The notes: generated by a model from the sequence alone, not told the origin. Positions 1 through 8,810 are shown, counted from the stretch's first letter. The stretch: DNA of 38,141 nucleotides from Streptomyces tardus (GCF_018101125.2 NZ_JAELVF020000001.1:4687705-4725845); one strand, 5' to 3'. A program made the numbers and translations.

Positions 1-1013
<1,013 letters not shown>

Positions 1014-1021
1014 GGACAACG

Positions 1022-1044
1022 ACCCTACGACGCCGCACTGACAG
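1022..1044 (-). promoter_or_regulatory. RecA-NDp/PafBC-type promoter of the RecB-like nuclease
   Basis: On the minus strand the sequence reads CTGTCAGTG (1044-1036), 8 nt, then TAGGGT (1027-1022), with the nuclease ATG 8 nt further on. The RecA-NDp consensus known from mycobacteria and the Streptomyces recA promoter is TTGTCRGTG-N8-TANNNT. The upstream element matches 8 of 9, the spacing is exact and the -10 matches. Function is inferred. Confidence 0.75.
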
Positions 1045-1141
1045 TCGGAGACATACCATCGACGACAGCACCGGCAACCCGCGGTGTCCCGGCGGGACAT
1101 GCGCACGACCGGGTGCGGGCGGACCGCGACGAGAGGACCCC

Positions 1142-2386
1142 GTGGGAGACACGGACAACAGCGCCGAGCCGGAGAAATCGAACCGGCAGCCCGGGGAACC
1201 GGGCGGGGGCGGGAAGCCGCCGGGGCGCAAGCCGGGAGGCGGCATCCTGATGGGCCGCCCGTTCGGCGTGCCCGTGTACGTCGCGCCGAGCTGGTTCCTC
1301 GTCGCCGCGCTGATCACCTGGGTGTTCGGCGGCCAGCTCGACCGCATCCTGCCCGACCTCGGTGCCGTGCGTTACCTCATCGCGCTCTTCTTCGCGGTCG
1401 CCTTCTACGCCTCGGTGCTCGTCCACGAACTCGCCCACACTGTCGCGGCTCTCCGCTTCCAACTGCCGGTGCGCCGTATCCAACTCCAGTTCTTCGGCGG
1501 TGTGTCCGAGATCGAGAAGGAGTCCGAGACGCCGGGGCGGGAGTTCGTGCTGGCCTTCGTCGGGCCGCTGCTCTCCCTCGTCCTCGGAGGGGTCTTCTAC
1601 CTCGCGATGTTCGCCGTCGAGCCGCGCACGGTCCCCGGTGTGCTGCTCGCCGGACTGATGATCTCCAACCTCATCGTCGCCGCGTTCAACCTGCTGCCCG
1701 GTCTGCCGCTGGACGGCGGCCGGATGCTGCGCGCGGTGGTGTGGAAGCTCAGCGGCAACCCGATGACCGGCACGGTCGCCGCCGCGTGGACCGGCCGCGG
1801 GCTCGCCGTCGCCGTCCTCATCGGTCTGCCGCTCGCCACCCACGCCAGCGGGCTGTCCCGCGGCGAATCGGTGGGCAACCTCAACTCACTGACGGACGCG
1901 CTGCTCGCGGCGATCCTGGCCGCCATCATCTGGACCGGCGCCGGGAACAGCCTGCGTTCCGCGCGACTGCGGGCCCGACTCCCCGAGCTGCGCGCACGCA
2001 CCCTCACCCGCCGGGCCGTGCCGGTCACCGCGGACACCCCGCTCTCCGAGGCGCTGCGCAGGGCGAACGAGTCCGGTGCCCGTGCGCTGGTGGTTGTCGA
2101 CGCCCACGGCTCGCCCACCGCGGTGGTGCGCGAGTCGGGCATCGTCGAGGTGCCCGAGCACCGTCGTCCCTGGGTGGCGGTGGGCACCCTCAGCCAGGAC
2201 CTGGGGGACGATCTGCGAATCTCCGCCGAGCTTGCGGGAGAGGAACTCATCGAGCGTTTGCGGGAGTTCCCCTCCACCGAGTACCTGGTGGTCGAGGAGA
2301 CCGGCGAGATCTACGGGGTGCTCGCCACCCACGACGTGGAACGCGCCTTCGTGGACGCCATGTCCAAGCCCGACACGGCCCGTTGA
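1142..2386 (+). CDS. Site-2 protease family M50 membrane metalloprotease with C-terminal CBS-like region
   Basis: A 414-residue intramembrane zinc protease. After a Gly/Pro-rich cytoplasmic N-terminus (about 1-38) come membrane segments near 44-63 and 78-94. The zinc motif is His95-Glu-Leu-Ala-His99, and the second M50 motif is NLLPGLPLDGG, with Asp191 as the probable third zinc ligand. Further hydrophobic segments lie near 136-160, 165-185 and 205-260. The last 130 or so residues (TRRAVPVTADTPLSEAL onward) look like a CBS-domain pair, as in the SpoIVFB-like branch that senses nucleotides. The GTG start at 1142 follows a GAGAGG ribosome site. The family cleaves membrane-bound anti-sigma factors or other membrane proteins; no substrate is evident nearby. 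It is divergent from the RecB-like gene with 128 bp between starts. Confidence 0.88.
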   Translation: MGDTDNSAEPEKSNRQPGEPGGGGKPPGRKPGGGILMGRPFGVPVYVAPSWFLVAALITWVFGGQLDRILPDLGAVRYLIALFFAVAFYASVLVHELAHTVAALRFQLPVRRIQLQFFGGVSEIEKESETPGREFVLAFVGPLLSLVLGGVFYLAMFAVEPRTVPGVLLAGLMISNLIVAAFNLLPGLPLDGGRMLRAVVWKLSGNPMTGTVAAAWTGRGLAVAVLIGLPLATHASGLSRGESVGNLNSLTDALLAAILAAIIWTGAGNSLRSARLRARLPELRARTLTRRAVPVTADTPLSEALRRANESGARALVVVDAHGSPTAVVRESGIVEVPEHRRPWVAVGTLSQDLGDDLRISAELAGEELIERLREFPSTEYLVVEETGEIYGVLATHDVERAFVDAMSKPDTAR

Positions 2387-2422
2387 CGCCCCGGCGCGTA
2401 CCGACGGCGGTGCCGGCGCCGG

Positions 2423-2504
2423 CACGGACGCAGCCGCACACACGGACGCAGCCGCACACACGGACGCAGGCGCACACACGGACGCAGCCGCAGACACGGA
2501 CGCC
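2423..2504. repeat. 18-bp tandem repeat, four copies plus a partial fifth
   Basis: The unit CACGGACGCAGCCGCACA repeats at 2423-2440, 2441-2458, 2459-2476 (one change, CAGGCG) and 2477-2494 (one change, CAGA), with a 10-bp remnant at 2495-2504. It lies in the 189-bp gap between the site-2 protease and trmI. The unit is a multiple of three, so it keeps reading frames open (Thr-Asp-Ala-Ala-Ala-His in one frame, Arg-Thr-Gln-Pro-His-Thr in another). No ribosome site or start supports a gene here. Confidence 0.9.
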
Positions 2505-2575
2505 GGGCCGGTCGTGCACGTCGGCGGAGCCACCTCGGTGCGGAGCCCGCTCCGGTCTGGACTAGGCTGGAGCGC

Positions 2576-3502
2576 ATGTCCGAACCGACCGGTGCCGCCC
2601 GCCGCCGTGGGCCCTTCCAGGTCGGGGACCAGGTTCAGCTCACCGATCCCAAGGGCCGCCACTACACCTTCACTCTCGAAGAGGGGAAGAGCTTCCACAC
2701 GCACAAGGGAGCCTTCCCCCACGACGAGCTGATCGGTGCCCCCGAGGGAAGTGTCGTCCGTACCACGGGAAACGTCGCCTATCTGGCGCTGCGCCCCATG
2801 CTCCCCGACTATGTCCTGTCCATGCCGCGCGGAGCGGCCGTCGTCTATCCCAAGGACGCCGGCCAGGTGCTCGCGATGGCCGACATCTTCGCCGGCGCAC
2901 GCGTCGTCGAGGCCGGTGTCGGCTCGGGGTCGCTCAGCATGTTCCTGCTGCGCGCCGTGGGCGACCACGGAATGCTCCACTCCTACGAGCGCAGGGCCGA
3001 CTTCGCCGATATCGCCCGCAACAACGTCGAGCGCTACTTCGGGGGCCCGCACCCCGCCTGGCAGCTCACCGTGGGCGACCTCCAGGACAATCTGAGCGAC
3101 ACCGATGTCGACCGGATCATCCTGGACATGCTCGCCCCCTGGGAGTGTCTGGACGCCGTGTCCAAGGCCCTGGTGCCCGGCGGCCTGCTCTGCGCGTACG
3201 TCGCGACCACCACGCAACTCGCGCGCACCGTCGAGGCGATCAGGGAGCACGGCACCTTCAACGAGCCGGCCGCCTGGGAGACCATGGTGCGCAACTGGCA
3301 CGTGGAGGGGCTCGCGGTCCGTCCCGACCACCGCATGATCGGCCACACCGGCTTCCTGCTGACGGCTCGGAGGCTGGCGGACGGTGTCGAGCCGCCGCTG
3401 CGCCGCCGCCGTCCGGCCAAGGGCGCGTACGGCGAGGACTACACGGGGCCCGGCGCCAAGAGCGCCGAGGGCCGTGACAGCTCCTCGCGTTCCGCTTCCT
3501 GA
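2576..3502 (+). CDS. trmI: tRNA (adenine-58-N1)-methyltransferase TrmI
   Basis: A 308-residue class I SAM-dependent methyltransferase that makes m1A at tRNA position 58. The N-terminal beta domain of the family runs to about residue 75, including FHTHKGAFPHDELIG. The SAM-binding loop is Glu112-AGVGSGSLS and the catalytic-site Asp184 lies in ILDMLAPWE. The Lys/Arg-rich C-terminal tail after about 275 is low complexity. In actinobacteria this gene is commonly next to the proteasome ATPase, as here. The ATG at 2576 has a TAGGCT -10-like hexamer ending 7 nt upstream (2563-2568), so the transcript may be leaderless. A GGAG just before the ATG is the alternative explanation. Confidence 0.95.
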   Translation: MSEPTGAARRRGPFQVGDQVQLTDPKGRHYTFTLEEGKSFHTHKGAFPHDELIGAPEGSVVRTTGNVAYLALRPMLPDYVLSMPRGAAVVYPKDAGQVLAMADIFAGARVVEAGVGSGSLSMFLLRAVGDHGMLHSYERRADFADIARNNVERYFGGPHPAWQLTVGDLQDNLSDTDVDRIILDMLAPWECLDAVSKALVPGGLLCAYVATTTQLARTVEAIREHGTFNEPAAWETMVRNWHVEGLAVRPDHRMIGHTGFLLTARRLADGVEPPLRRRRPAKGAYGEDYTGPGAKSAEGRDSSSRSAS

Positions 3503-3589
3503 GCGAGCCCGAGCACTCTTCCGCACGCTGCGGGTGAGTTGTGCGTTCCGTACGAGCGCACGGCCCGCCCGCCCCACCGTTCCCACCCC

Positions 3590-3643
3590 GGGCGCCATCG
3601 GCCCGCCGGAGCCCCACAAGGGCCCCGGCCGCCGGTGGCGCCC
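3590..3643. terminator. Long stem-loop after trmI
   Basis: Arms 3590-3602 (GGGCGCCATCGGC) and 3631-3643 (GCCGGTGGCGCCC) pair over 13 bp with one G-T wobble. The intervening 28 nt can continue pairing (CCGG-GCCC with GGGC-CCGG). There is no strong T tract, so it could be a Streptomyces-type T-poor terminator or a transcript-end stabiliser. Confidence 0.6.
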
Positions 3644-3775
3644 TTCAAGCGCGCCCTCCGCCCAGCTGCCGGCGGGGCCCAACTTCCTTGCCCACCCCGG
3701 CCGTTCCGGGCCGATGTGATGTATGGCACGATGCTGCCCACTCCCGTAACCCTGCTCACACTGGAGACGTCCCGA

Positions 3776-4357
3776 GTGCAGCCCTCGGCAGGCCAGGACC
3801 TTCCGCACACCCGTACACGCCCGGTGCACTGGCTCGCCACAGCCGCTGCCCTCGCGGCGGTCGTCGCGGCGACCGTCATGATCCAGCCGACCGATGCCAC
3901 CGCCACCAGCGACACCGGCCCCCTCGCCGCGCGGCAGAAGGCCGCAGCGGGTGCTCCGGCCCCGGAGAAGGCCGACTATCCGCTCGACTGCGGTCCCTGG
4001 GAAGCCGGCGTCGTCGAGCACGGAGCCGCGGACTTCGACGGCGACGGAGTGGCCGAAACCATCGCGGTGGTCCGCTGCGCCACCGAGGGCGGTACGCCCC
4101 CGAGCGGGGTCTTCGTGCTCGCCCGCGCGGAGCGGGCCGGTGCCCCGCCGAGGGTGGTGCGCACCCTGCTCGACCCCGCCGAGCGGCTGAGCGTGGACGA
4201 CTTCGCGGTGCGCGGGGGAGTCATCTCCGCGACCCTGCGCGGCTACTCCTCGCAGAAGGTCCCGCGCTGCTGCCCCGACCAGGAGCGTTCGGTCAGCTGG
4301 CGGTGGACCGACGGCGACTTCGCGCTGAAGGCGGCGCCCACGGCGATGGGCGTCTGA
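3776..4357 (+). CDS. Small exported or membrane-anchored protein of unknown function
   Basis: From the GTG at 3776 the protein has 193 residues. An Arg-containing N-terminus is followed by one hydrophobic segment (WLATAAALAAVVAATVMI, about residues 19-36), giving either a signal peptide or an N-terminal anchor. The extracytoplasmic part starts with a YPLDCGPW segment and has a calcium-loop-like DFDGDGVAE motif typical of FG-GAP/VCBS-like repeats, then ETIAVVRC. Four cysteines (LDCG, VVRC, RCCP) could form two disulfides. GGAG about 10 nt before the GTG supports this start; an in-frame ATG at 3719 is possible but has no ribosome site. I do not recognise a characterised homologue. It converges on the ferredoxin gene. 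Confidence 0.75.
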   Translation: MQPSAGQDLPHTRTRPVHWLATAAALAAVVAATVMIQPTDATATSDTGPLAARQKAAAGAPAPEKADYPLDCGPWEAGVVEHGAADFDGDGVAETIAVVRCATEGGTPPSGVFVLARAERAGAPPRVVRTLLDPAERLSVDDFAVRGGVISATLRGYSSQKVPRCCPDQERSVSWRWTDGDFALKAAPTAMGV

Positions 4358-4388
4358 GCCGGCGCTCCGCCGGGCGCGCGGCGCCGGC
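4358..4388. terminator. Bidirectional hairpin between exported protein and ferredoxin genes
   Basis: GCCGGCGC (4358-4365) and GCGCCGGC (4381-4388) form a perfect 8-bp stem around a 15-nt GC-rich loop. It starts immediately after the stop of the exported protein and lies 30 bp beyond the ferredoxin stop, where convergent genes need termination. Confidence 0.55.
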
Positions 4389-4417
4389 CGCGGGAGTCGA
4401 AGGGGGCGCCGGCGCGG

Positions 4418-4717
4418 TCAGTCCGCGTCCGGTCCGTACACCTCGACGCCGTCGTTGACCCGGCGGACGTGGATGCAGTCGCCGGGGCACTCCTTGGCCG
4501 AATCCACCACCTCGGTCAGCAGCGGCAGCGGCACCGGCGCGGTGGACCCCGCCTCGGTGCGCAGCTCGTCGTCCGCGCCCTTCACGTACGCCAGACCGTC
4601 GATGTCCAATTCGAAGACCTCGGGCGCGTACTGGGCGCAGATGCCATCACCCGTGCAGAGGTCCTGGTCGATCCAGACCTCCAGCTCGCCGGTGTCCGTC
4701 TCGTGCTGCACAGTCAT
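4418..4717 (-). CDS. Ferredoxin, 3Fe-4S or Asp-liganded 4Fe-4S type
   Basis: A 99-residue single-cluster ferredoxin of the family that serves cytochrome P450s and other reductases. The cluster motif is Cys21-x-x-Asp24-x-x-Cys27 followed by Cys77-Pro, with an extra Cys81. The second ligand of a standard 4Fe-4S ferredoxin is replaced by Asp24. This means either a 3Fe-4S cluster or, as known for Pyrococcus ferredoxin, an Asp-coordinated 4Fe-4S cluster. The protein is strongly acidic. It is transcribed away from mpa. No P450 or partner reductase lies in the window, so its redox partner is unknown. Confidence 0.9.
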   Translation of the reverse strand: MTVQHETDTGELEVWIDQDLCTGDGICAQYAPEVFELDIDGLAYVKGADDELRTEAGSTAPVPLPLLTEVVDSAKECPGDCIHVRRVNDGVEVYGPDAD

Positions 4718-4900
4718 CTCGCCTGCCGTTCCTGCACGGGGATTTCATCAATTGGTGCCACCCGGGAAGGGTGTTGACCACATCGACGATACAACTGGCC
4801 CGCTTCGGATGTTGTTCCGGTGCTACGGGATGGGTATTGCCCTGGCGTGAGGGGTGCGCAGGAGTGAAGATCAGACACACCCCGATGTCTTTGTGATCTA

Positions 4901-4932
4901 GGGGTTTCAACCCCACCAGGCCCAGGTAGGGT
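4901..4932 (+). promoter_or_regulatory. Candidate mpa promoter with an adjacent inverted repeat
   Basis: An inverted repeat GGGGTT-TC-AACCCC (4901-4914) lies upstream of a -10-like TAGGGT (4927-4932). Its core TTTCAA occupies roughly the -35 position. The repeat could be a regulator site. The sequence lacks the TTGTCRGTG element at N8, so it is not PafBC-like. Confidence 0.4.
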
Positions 4933-4970
4933 CTGGATGCGTCCAGCTCCCCCTGGAGGAGGTGAGGACC

Positions 4971-6737
4971 GTGGCAGCCCACGACGACGACCAGAACCAC
5001 GGCGCCCGGCCCGGTCGGGGTTCACAAGACCCGGCAGGCCAGGTTGCTTATCTTGAGCAGGAGATCGCCGTCCTGCGCCGCAAGCTCGCCGACTCTCCGC
5101 GGCACACTCGAGTTCTCGAAGAGCGGATCGTCGAGCTCCAAACGAATCTCGCGGGTGTGTCCGCGCAGAACGAACGACTGGCCGGCACTCTCCGCGAGGC
5201 ACGCGACCAGATCGTCGCGCTCAAGGAAGAAGTCGACCGGCTCGCACAGCCACCCGCGGGTTTCGGTGTCTTCCTGCACGCCAACGAGGACGGCACCGCG
5301 GACATCTTCACCGGTGGCCGCAAGCTCCGGGTCAATGTGAGCCCCAGCGTGGAGCTCGAGGAGCTCCGGCGCGGTCAGGAGCTCATGCTCAACGAGGCCC
5401 TCAACGTCGTTGAGGCCATGGAGTTCGAGCGCGCCGGCGACATCGTCACCCTCAAGGAAGTCCTGGAGGACGGCGAGCGCGCCCTGGTGGTCGGCCACAC
5501 CGACGAGGAGCGGGTGGTTCGGCTTGCCGAGCCCCTGCTCGCGGCGACGCTGCGGGCGGGTGACGCGCTGCTCCTGGAGTCGCGCTCCGGCTATGTCTAC
5601 GAGGTCGTGCCCAAGAGCGAGGTCGAGGAGCTCGTCCTCGAAGAGGTTCCGGACATCGACTACACCAAGATCGGTGGCCTGGGCGGGCAGATCGAGCTGA
5701 TCCGCGACGCGGTCGAGCTGCCCTACCTCTACCCGGACCTGTTCCAGGAGCACGAGCTGCGCCCGCCCAAGGGCGTCCTGCTCTACGGCCCACCCGGCTG
5801 TGGAAAGACGCTCATCGCCAAGGCAGTCGCGAACAGCCTGGCCAAGAAGGTCGCCGAGGTGACCGGGCAGCCCGCGGGGAAGAGCTACTTCCTCAATATC
5901 AAGGGCCCCGAGCTGCTCAACAAGTACGTCGGCGAGACCGAGCGGCACATCCGGCTGGTCTTCCAGCGTGCGCGGGAGAAGGCCAGCGAGGGCACGCCCG
6001 TCATCGTCTTCTTCGACGAGATGGACTCGCTCTTCCGCACCCGTGGCTCCGGTGTCAGCTCGGACGTGGAGAACACGATCGTGCCTCAGCTGCTGTCGGA
6101 GATCGACGGTGTCGAGGGCCTCGAGAACGTCATCGTCATCGGCGCCTCCAACCGCGAGGACATGATCGACCCGGCCATCCTGCGCCCCGGCCGTCTCGAC
6201 GTGAAGATCAAGATCGAGCGTCCGGACGCCGAGGCGGCCAAGGACATCTTCTCCAAGTACCTCACCTCCCGGCTCCCGATCCACGCCGACGACCTCTCCG
6301 AGAACGGCGGCGACCGCGAGGCCGCGCTGTCCGGCATGATCCAGTCGGTCGTGGAGCAGATGTACGCCGAGTCCGAGGAGAACCGCTTCCTGGAGGTCAC
6401 CTATGCCAACGGTGACAAGGAGGTCCTGTACTTCAAGGACTTCAACTCCGGCGCCATGATCCAGAACATCGTGGACCGGGCGAAGAAGATGGCCATCAAG
6501 GCGTTCCTCGACCAGAACCAGAAGGGCCTTCGCGTCTCCCACCTCCGTGCCGCCTGCATGGACGAGTTCAAGGAGAACGAGGACCTGCCGAACACCACCA
6601 ACCCGGACGACTGGGCCCGTATCTCCGGCAAGAAGGGCGAGCGGATCGTCTTCATCCGCACGCTCGTCACCGGCAAGCAGGGCGCCGACAGCGGAAGGTC
6701 GATCGACACGGTGGCGAACACCGGTCAGTACCTGTAG
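4971..6737 (+). CDS. mpa: Proteasomal ATPase Mpa/ARC
   Basis: A 588-residue hexameric AAA+ unfoldase that recognises pupylated proteins and threads them into the 20S proteasome. In order: an acidic leader; a coiled coil (about 24-93) that binds Pup; tandem OB domains (about 97-225); and the AAA domain with Walker A GPPGCGKT (Lys279), pore loop KYVGE (about 318-322) and Walker B VIVFFDE (Asp349, Glu350). The C-terminal QYL carries the penultimate Tyr that docks into the proteasome alpha ring. The GTG at 4971 follows GGAGGAGGTGAGG, and the expected N-terminus MAAHDDD supports it. A small hairpin (CTCC 4947-4950 with GGAG 4955-4958) could partly cover the ribosome site. It is first in the proteasome gene series, with its own upstream region. 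Confidence 0.97.
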   Translation: MAAHDDDQNHGARPGRGSQDPAGQVAYLEQEIAVLRRKLADSPRHTRVLEERIVELQTNLAGVSAQNERLAGTLREARDQIVALKEEVDRLAQPPAGFGVFLHANEDGTADIFTGGRKLRVNVSPSVELEELRRGQELMLNEALNVVEAMEFERAGDIVTLKEVLEDGERALVVGHTDEERVVRLAEPLLAATLRAGDALLLESRSGYVYEVVPKSEVEELVLEEVPDIDYTKIGGLGGQIELIRDAVELPYLYPDLFQEHELRPPKGVLLYGPPGCGKTLIAKAVANSLAKKVAEVTGQPAGKSYFLNIKGPELLNKYVGETERHIRLVFQRAREKASEGTPVIVFFDEMDSLFRTRGSGVSSDVENTIVPQLLSEIDGVEGLENVIVIGASNREDMIDPAILRPGRLDVKIKIERPDAEAAKDIFSKYLTSRLPIHADDLSENGGDREAALSGMIQSVVEQMYAESEENRFLEVTYANGDKEVLYFKDFNSGAMIQNIVDRAKKMAIKAFLDQNQKGLRVSHLRAACMDEFKENEDLPNTTNPDDWARISGKKGERIVFIRTLVTGKQGADSGRSIDTVANTGQYL

Positions 6738-6752
6738 AGAGCACACACCGCC

Positions 6753-6788
6753 CGGCTGCGGCTGCCCGTACACGGGGAGTCGCAGCCG
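6753..6788 (+). terminator. Stem-loop between mpa and dop
   Basis: CGGCTGCG (6753-6760) pairs with CGCAGCCG (6781-6788), and an inner CCCG/CGGG adds a second helix. It sits 15 bp after the mpa stop, consistent with termination or mRNA processing before dop. Confidence 0.6.
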
Positions 6789-6942
6789 GAGCATTTCACC
6801 GGGAGCCCGCTTCGCCCTCCCCGGCAGCCTCACGGCGTTCCAGGCTCGGTGCACACCGCAACGCACCGACGGACGCGGGGCGGCGGCGCGGCGGGACTTG
6901 AGCGACGGCCCGGGGCGGGCCGCCGCAGGGCGAGGAGGTCGC

Positions 6943-8454
6943 ATGACCGTACGGCGCGTAATGGGCATCGAGACGGAGTACGGCATCTCCGTGCCAGGGC
7001 ATCCGAACGCCAACGCCATGCTCACCTCCTCCCAGGTCGTCAACGCCTACGCCGCCGCGATGCACCGTGCCCGCCGAGCCCGGTGGGACTTCGAGGAGGA
7101 GAACCCGCTGCGCGACGCGCGCGGATTCGACCTCGCCCGGGACTCCGCCGACTCCAGCCAGCTCACCGACGAGGACATCGGCCTGGCGAACGTCATCCTG
7201 ACCAACGGCGCCCGCCTCTATGTGGACCATGCACACCCCGAGTACAGCGCGCCCGAGGTCACCAATCCCCGGGACGCGGTGCTGTGGGACAAGGCGGGCG
7301 AGCGCATCATGGCCGAGGCCGCCCGCCGGGCCGCGGAGGTGCCGGGGTCCCAGCCGATCCACCTCTACAAGAACAACACCGACAACAAGGGCGCCTCCTA
7401 CGGCACCCACGAGAACTACCTGATGAAGCGCGAGACCCCCTTCTCGGACATCGTTCGGCATCTGACGCCGTTCTTCGTCTCCCGGCAGGTGTTCTGCGGA
7501 GCCGGCCGTGTCGGTATCGGTCAGGACGGCTCCGAGCACGGCTTTCAGATCTCCCAGCGCGCCGACTACTTCGAGGTCGAGGTGGGGCTGGAGACGACGC
7601 TCAAGCGCCCCATCATCAACACCAGGGACGAGCCGCACGCCGACGCCGAGAAGTACCGCAGGCTCCACGTGATCATCGGCGACGCCAACCTGTCGGAGAT
7701 CTCGACCTATCTGAAGCTCGGCACCACCTCGCTGATCCTCTCGATGATCGAGGACGAGTTCATCGCCGTCGACCTCGCTGTCGACCAGCCCGTGCGCACG
7801 CTGCACCGGGTCAGCCACGATCCCTCGCTGCGGCAGCAGGTCACCCTGCGCAGCGGGCGCAAGCTCACCGCCGTGCAGTTGCAGATGGAGTACTGCGAGC
7901 TTGCGCGCAAGTACGTCGAGGAGCGCTGGGGCGCCGATGCCGACGAGCAGACGCTCGACGTCCTCGCCCGCTGGGAGGACGTGCTGGGGCGCCTGGAGAG
8001 CGATCCGATGAGTCTGTCCGGCGAGCTGGACTGGGTGGCGAAGCTGGAGCTGATGGAGGGCTACCGCCGTCGGGACAATCTGGAGTGGGATGCCGCCCGG
8101 CTGCACCTGGTGGACCTGCAGTACGCCGACGTCCGTCCGGACAAGGGCCTGTACAACCGCCTCGTCGCCAGGGGGAAGGTCGCGCGCCTGCTGGAGGAGT
8201 CCGAGGTCGAGCGGGCCGTGCGCAAGCCGCCCGCCGACACCAGGGCGTATTTCCGGGGCCGCTGTCTGGAGCAGTACGCCGATGATGTCGCGGCGGCCTC
8301 CTGGGACTCGGTCATCTTCGACGTGCCGAGCCGCGACACTCTCCAGCGGGTCCCGACCATGGAGCCGCTGCGGGGCACGCGGGAGCACGTCAAGGACCTG
8401 CTGGACCGCTGCCGCACCGCGGAGGACCTGCTGAAAGCGTTGTCCGGCAACTGA
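6943..8454 (+). CDS. dop: Pup deamidase/depupylase Dop
   Basis: A 503-residue carboxylate-amine-ligase-fold enzyme. It deamidates the C-terminal Gln of Pup to Glu and cleaves Pup from substrates. The N-terminal GIETEYGI provides the ATP/Mg glutamate (Glu10), and RLYVDHAHPEYSAPE carries the catalytic Asp95. An insertion around residues 48-76 (PLRDARGFDLARDSAD), absent from the PafA encoded at 13562, is the Dop loop. KNNTDNKGASYGTHENYL and RPIINTRDEPHADAEKYRRLH are the shared active-site segments. The ATG at 6943 follows GAGGAGG. It lies 205 bp after mpa and 121 bp before pup. Confidence 0.97.
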   Translation: MTVRRVMGIETEYGISVPGHPNANAMLTSSQVVNAYAAAMHRARRARWDFEEENPLRDARGFDLARDSADSSQLTDEDIGLANVILTNGARLYVDHAHPEYSAPEVTNPRDAVLWDKAGERIMAEAARRAAEVPGSQPIHLYKNNTDNKGASYGTHENYLMKRETPFSDIVRHLTPFFVSRQVFCGAGRVGIGQDGSEHGFQISQRADYFEVEVGLETTLKRPIINTRDEPHADAEKYRRLHVIIGDANLSEISTYLKLGTTSLILSMIEDEFIAVDLAVDQPVRTLHRVSHDPSLRQQVTLRSGRKLTAVQLQMEYCELARKYVEERWGADADEQTLDVLARWEDVLGRLESDPMSLSGELDWVAKLELMEGYRRRDNLEWDAARLHLVDLQYADVRPDKGLYNRLVARGKVARLLEESEVERAVRKPPADTRAYFRGRCLEQYADDVAAASWDSVIFDVPSRDTLQRVPTMEPLRGTREHVKDLLDRCRTAEDLLKALSGN

Positions 8455-8477
8455 TTCCCGTGCGCGTATCCGGGAAT
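8454..8477 (+). terminator. Hairpin between dop and pup
   Basis: ATTCCCG (8454-8460) and CGGGAAT (8471-8477) make a perfect 7-bp stem with a 10-nt loop, starting on the last base of the dop stop codon. It may be a weak terminator or processing site. Separation of pup from dop fits the promoter-like sequence at 8516-8538. Confidence 0.45.
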
Positions 8478-8515
8478 GATCCAGACGGCCGGGAGCTTGA
8501 ACAACCAAAGGGCCG

Positions 8516-8538
8516 ATGTCAGTCCCAACCCTTAGGGT
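8516..8538 (+). promoter_or_regulatory. RecA-NDp/PafBC-like promoter upstream of pup
   Basis: ATGTCAGTC (8516-8524), 8 nt, TAGGGT (8533-8538). The first element matches TTGTCRGTG at 7 of 9 (core TGTCAGT) and the spacing is exact. The -10 TAGGGT is identical to that of the RecB-like nuclease promoter. Predicted transcription starts near 8545, about 31 nt before the pup ATG. Function is inferred from pattern. Confidence 0.6.
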
Positions 8539-8575
8539 CTGATCTTGTACTTCGAATCCGAGCGGGGTGAGGCAC

Positions 8576-8791
8576 ATGGCGAGCAGGGACACCGGCGGCG
8601 GACAGCAGAAGGCGACAAGGTCCACCGAGGAGACCGAGGAACAGCAGGAAACAGAGGTCTCCGAAGAATTCAAGGAGCGCCAGGAAGAGCTCTCCGACGA
8701 CGTGGACTCGGTGCTGGACGAGATCGACGACGTCCTGGAGGAGAATGCCGAGGACTTCGTTCGGAGCTTCGTCCAGAAGGGCGGCCAATAG
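8576..8791 (+). CDS. pup: Prokaryotic ubiquitin-like protein Pup
   Basis: 71 residues, intrinsically disordered and acidic. The conserved C-terminal half (LSDDVDSVLDEIDDVLEENA, then EDFVRSFVQKGG) forms the helix that binds the Mpa coiled coil. The chain ends in Gly-Gly-Gln71, so Dop must deamidate Gln to Glu before PafA can ligate it. The ATG at 8576 is preceded by GGGGTGAGG; a GTG three codons upstream (8567) is in frame but would bury that site. The N-terminal ASRDTGGGQQKATRS is the flexible segment engaged by the ATPase pore. Confidence 0.98.
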   Translation: MASRDTGGGQQKATRSTEETEEQQETEVSEEFKERQEELSDDVDSVLDEIDDVLEENAEDFVRSFVQKGGQ

Positions 8792-8810
8792 CCGTCCTCT
8801 CGGCTCTTTC
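8790..8810 (+). terminator. Small hairpin with T-rich tail after pup
   Basis: AGCCG (8790-8794) pairs with CGGCT (8801-8805) around TCCTCT and is followed by CTTTC. The stem is only 5 bp and overlaps the pup stop, so it is at most a weak terminator or attenuator. Confidence 0.35.

Noticed and set aside
2423..2504. Repeat array as a CRISPR
   Set aside because: Copies are directly adjacent 18-bp units with no spacers, and no cas genes are nearby; the Cas4-like nuclease is a RecB-family repair-type protein.
4927..4932. PafBC-type promoter at the mpa TAGGGT
   Set aside because: The nine bases located 8 nt upstream do not resemble TTGTCRGTG.
6738..6942. Extra N-terminal region of Dop
   Set aside because: An open frame runs through the interval, but the family N-terminus (RVMGIETEYGI) and the GAGGAGG site fix the start at 6943, and a hairpin lies in the interval.
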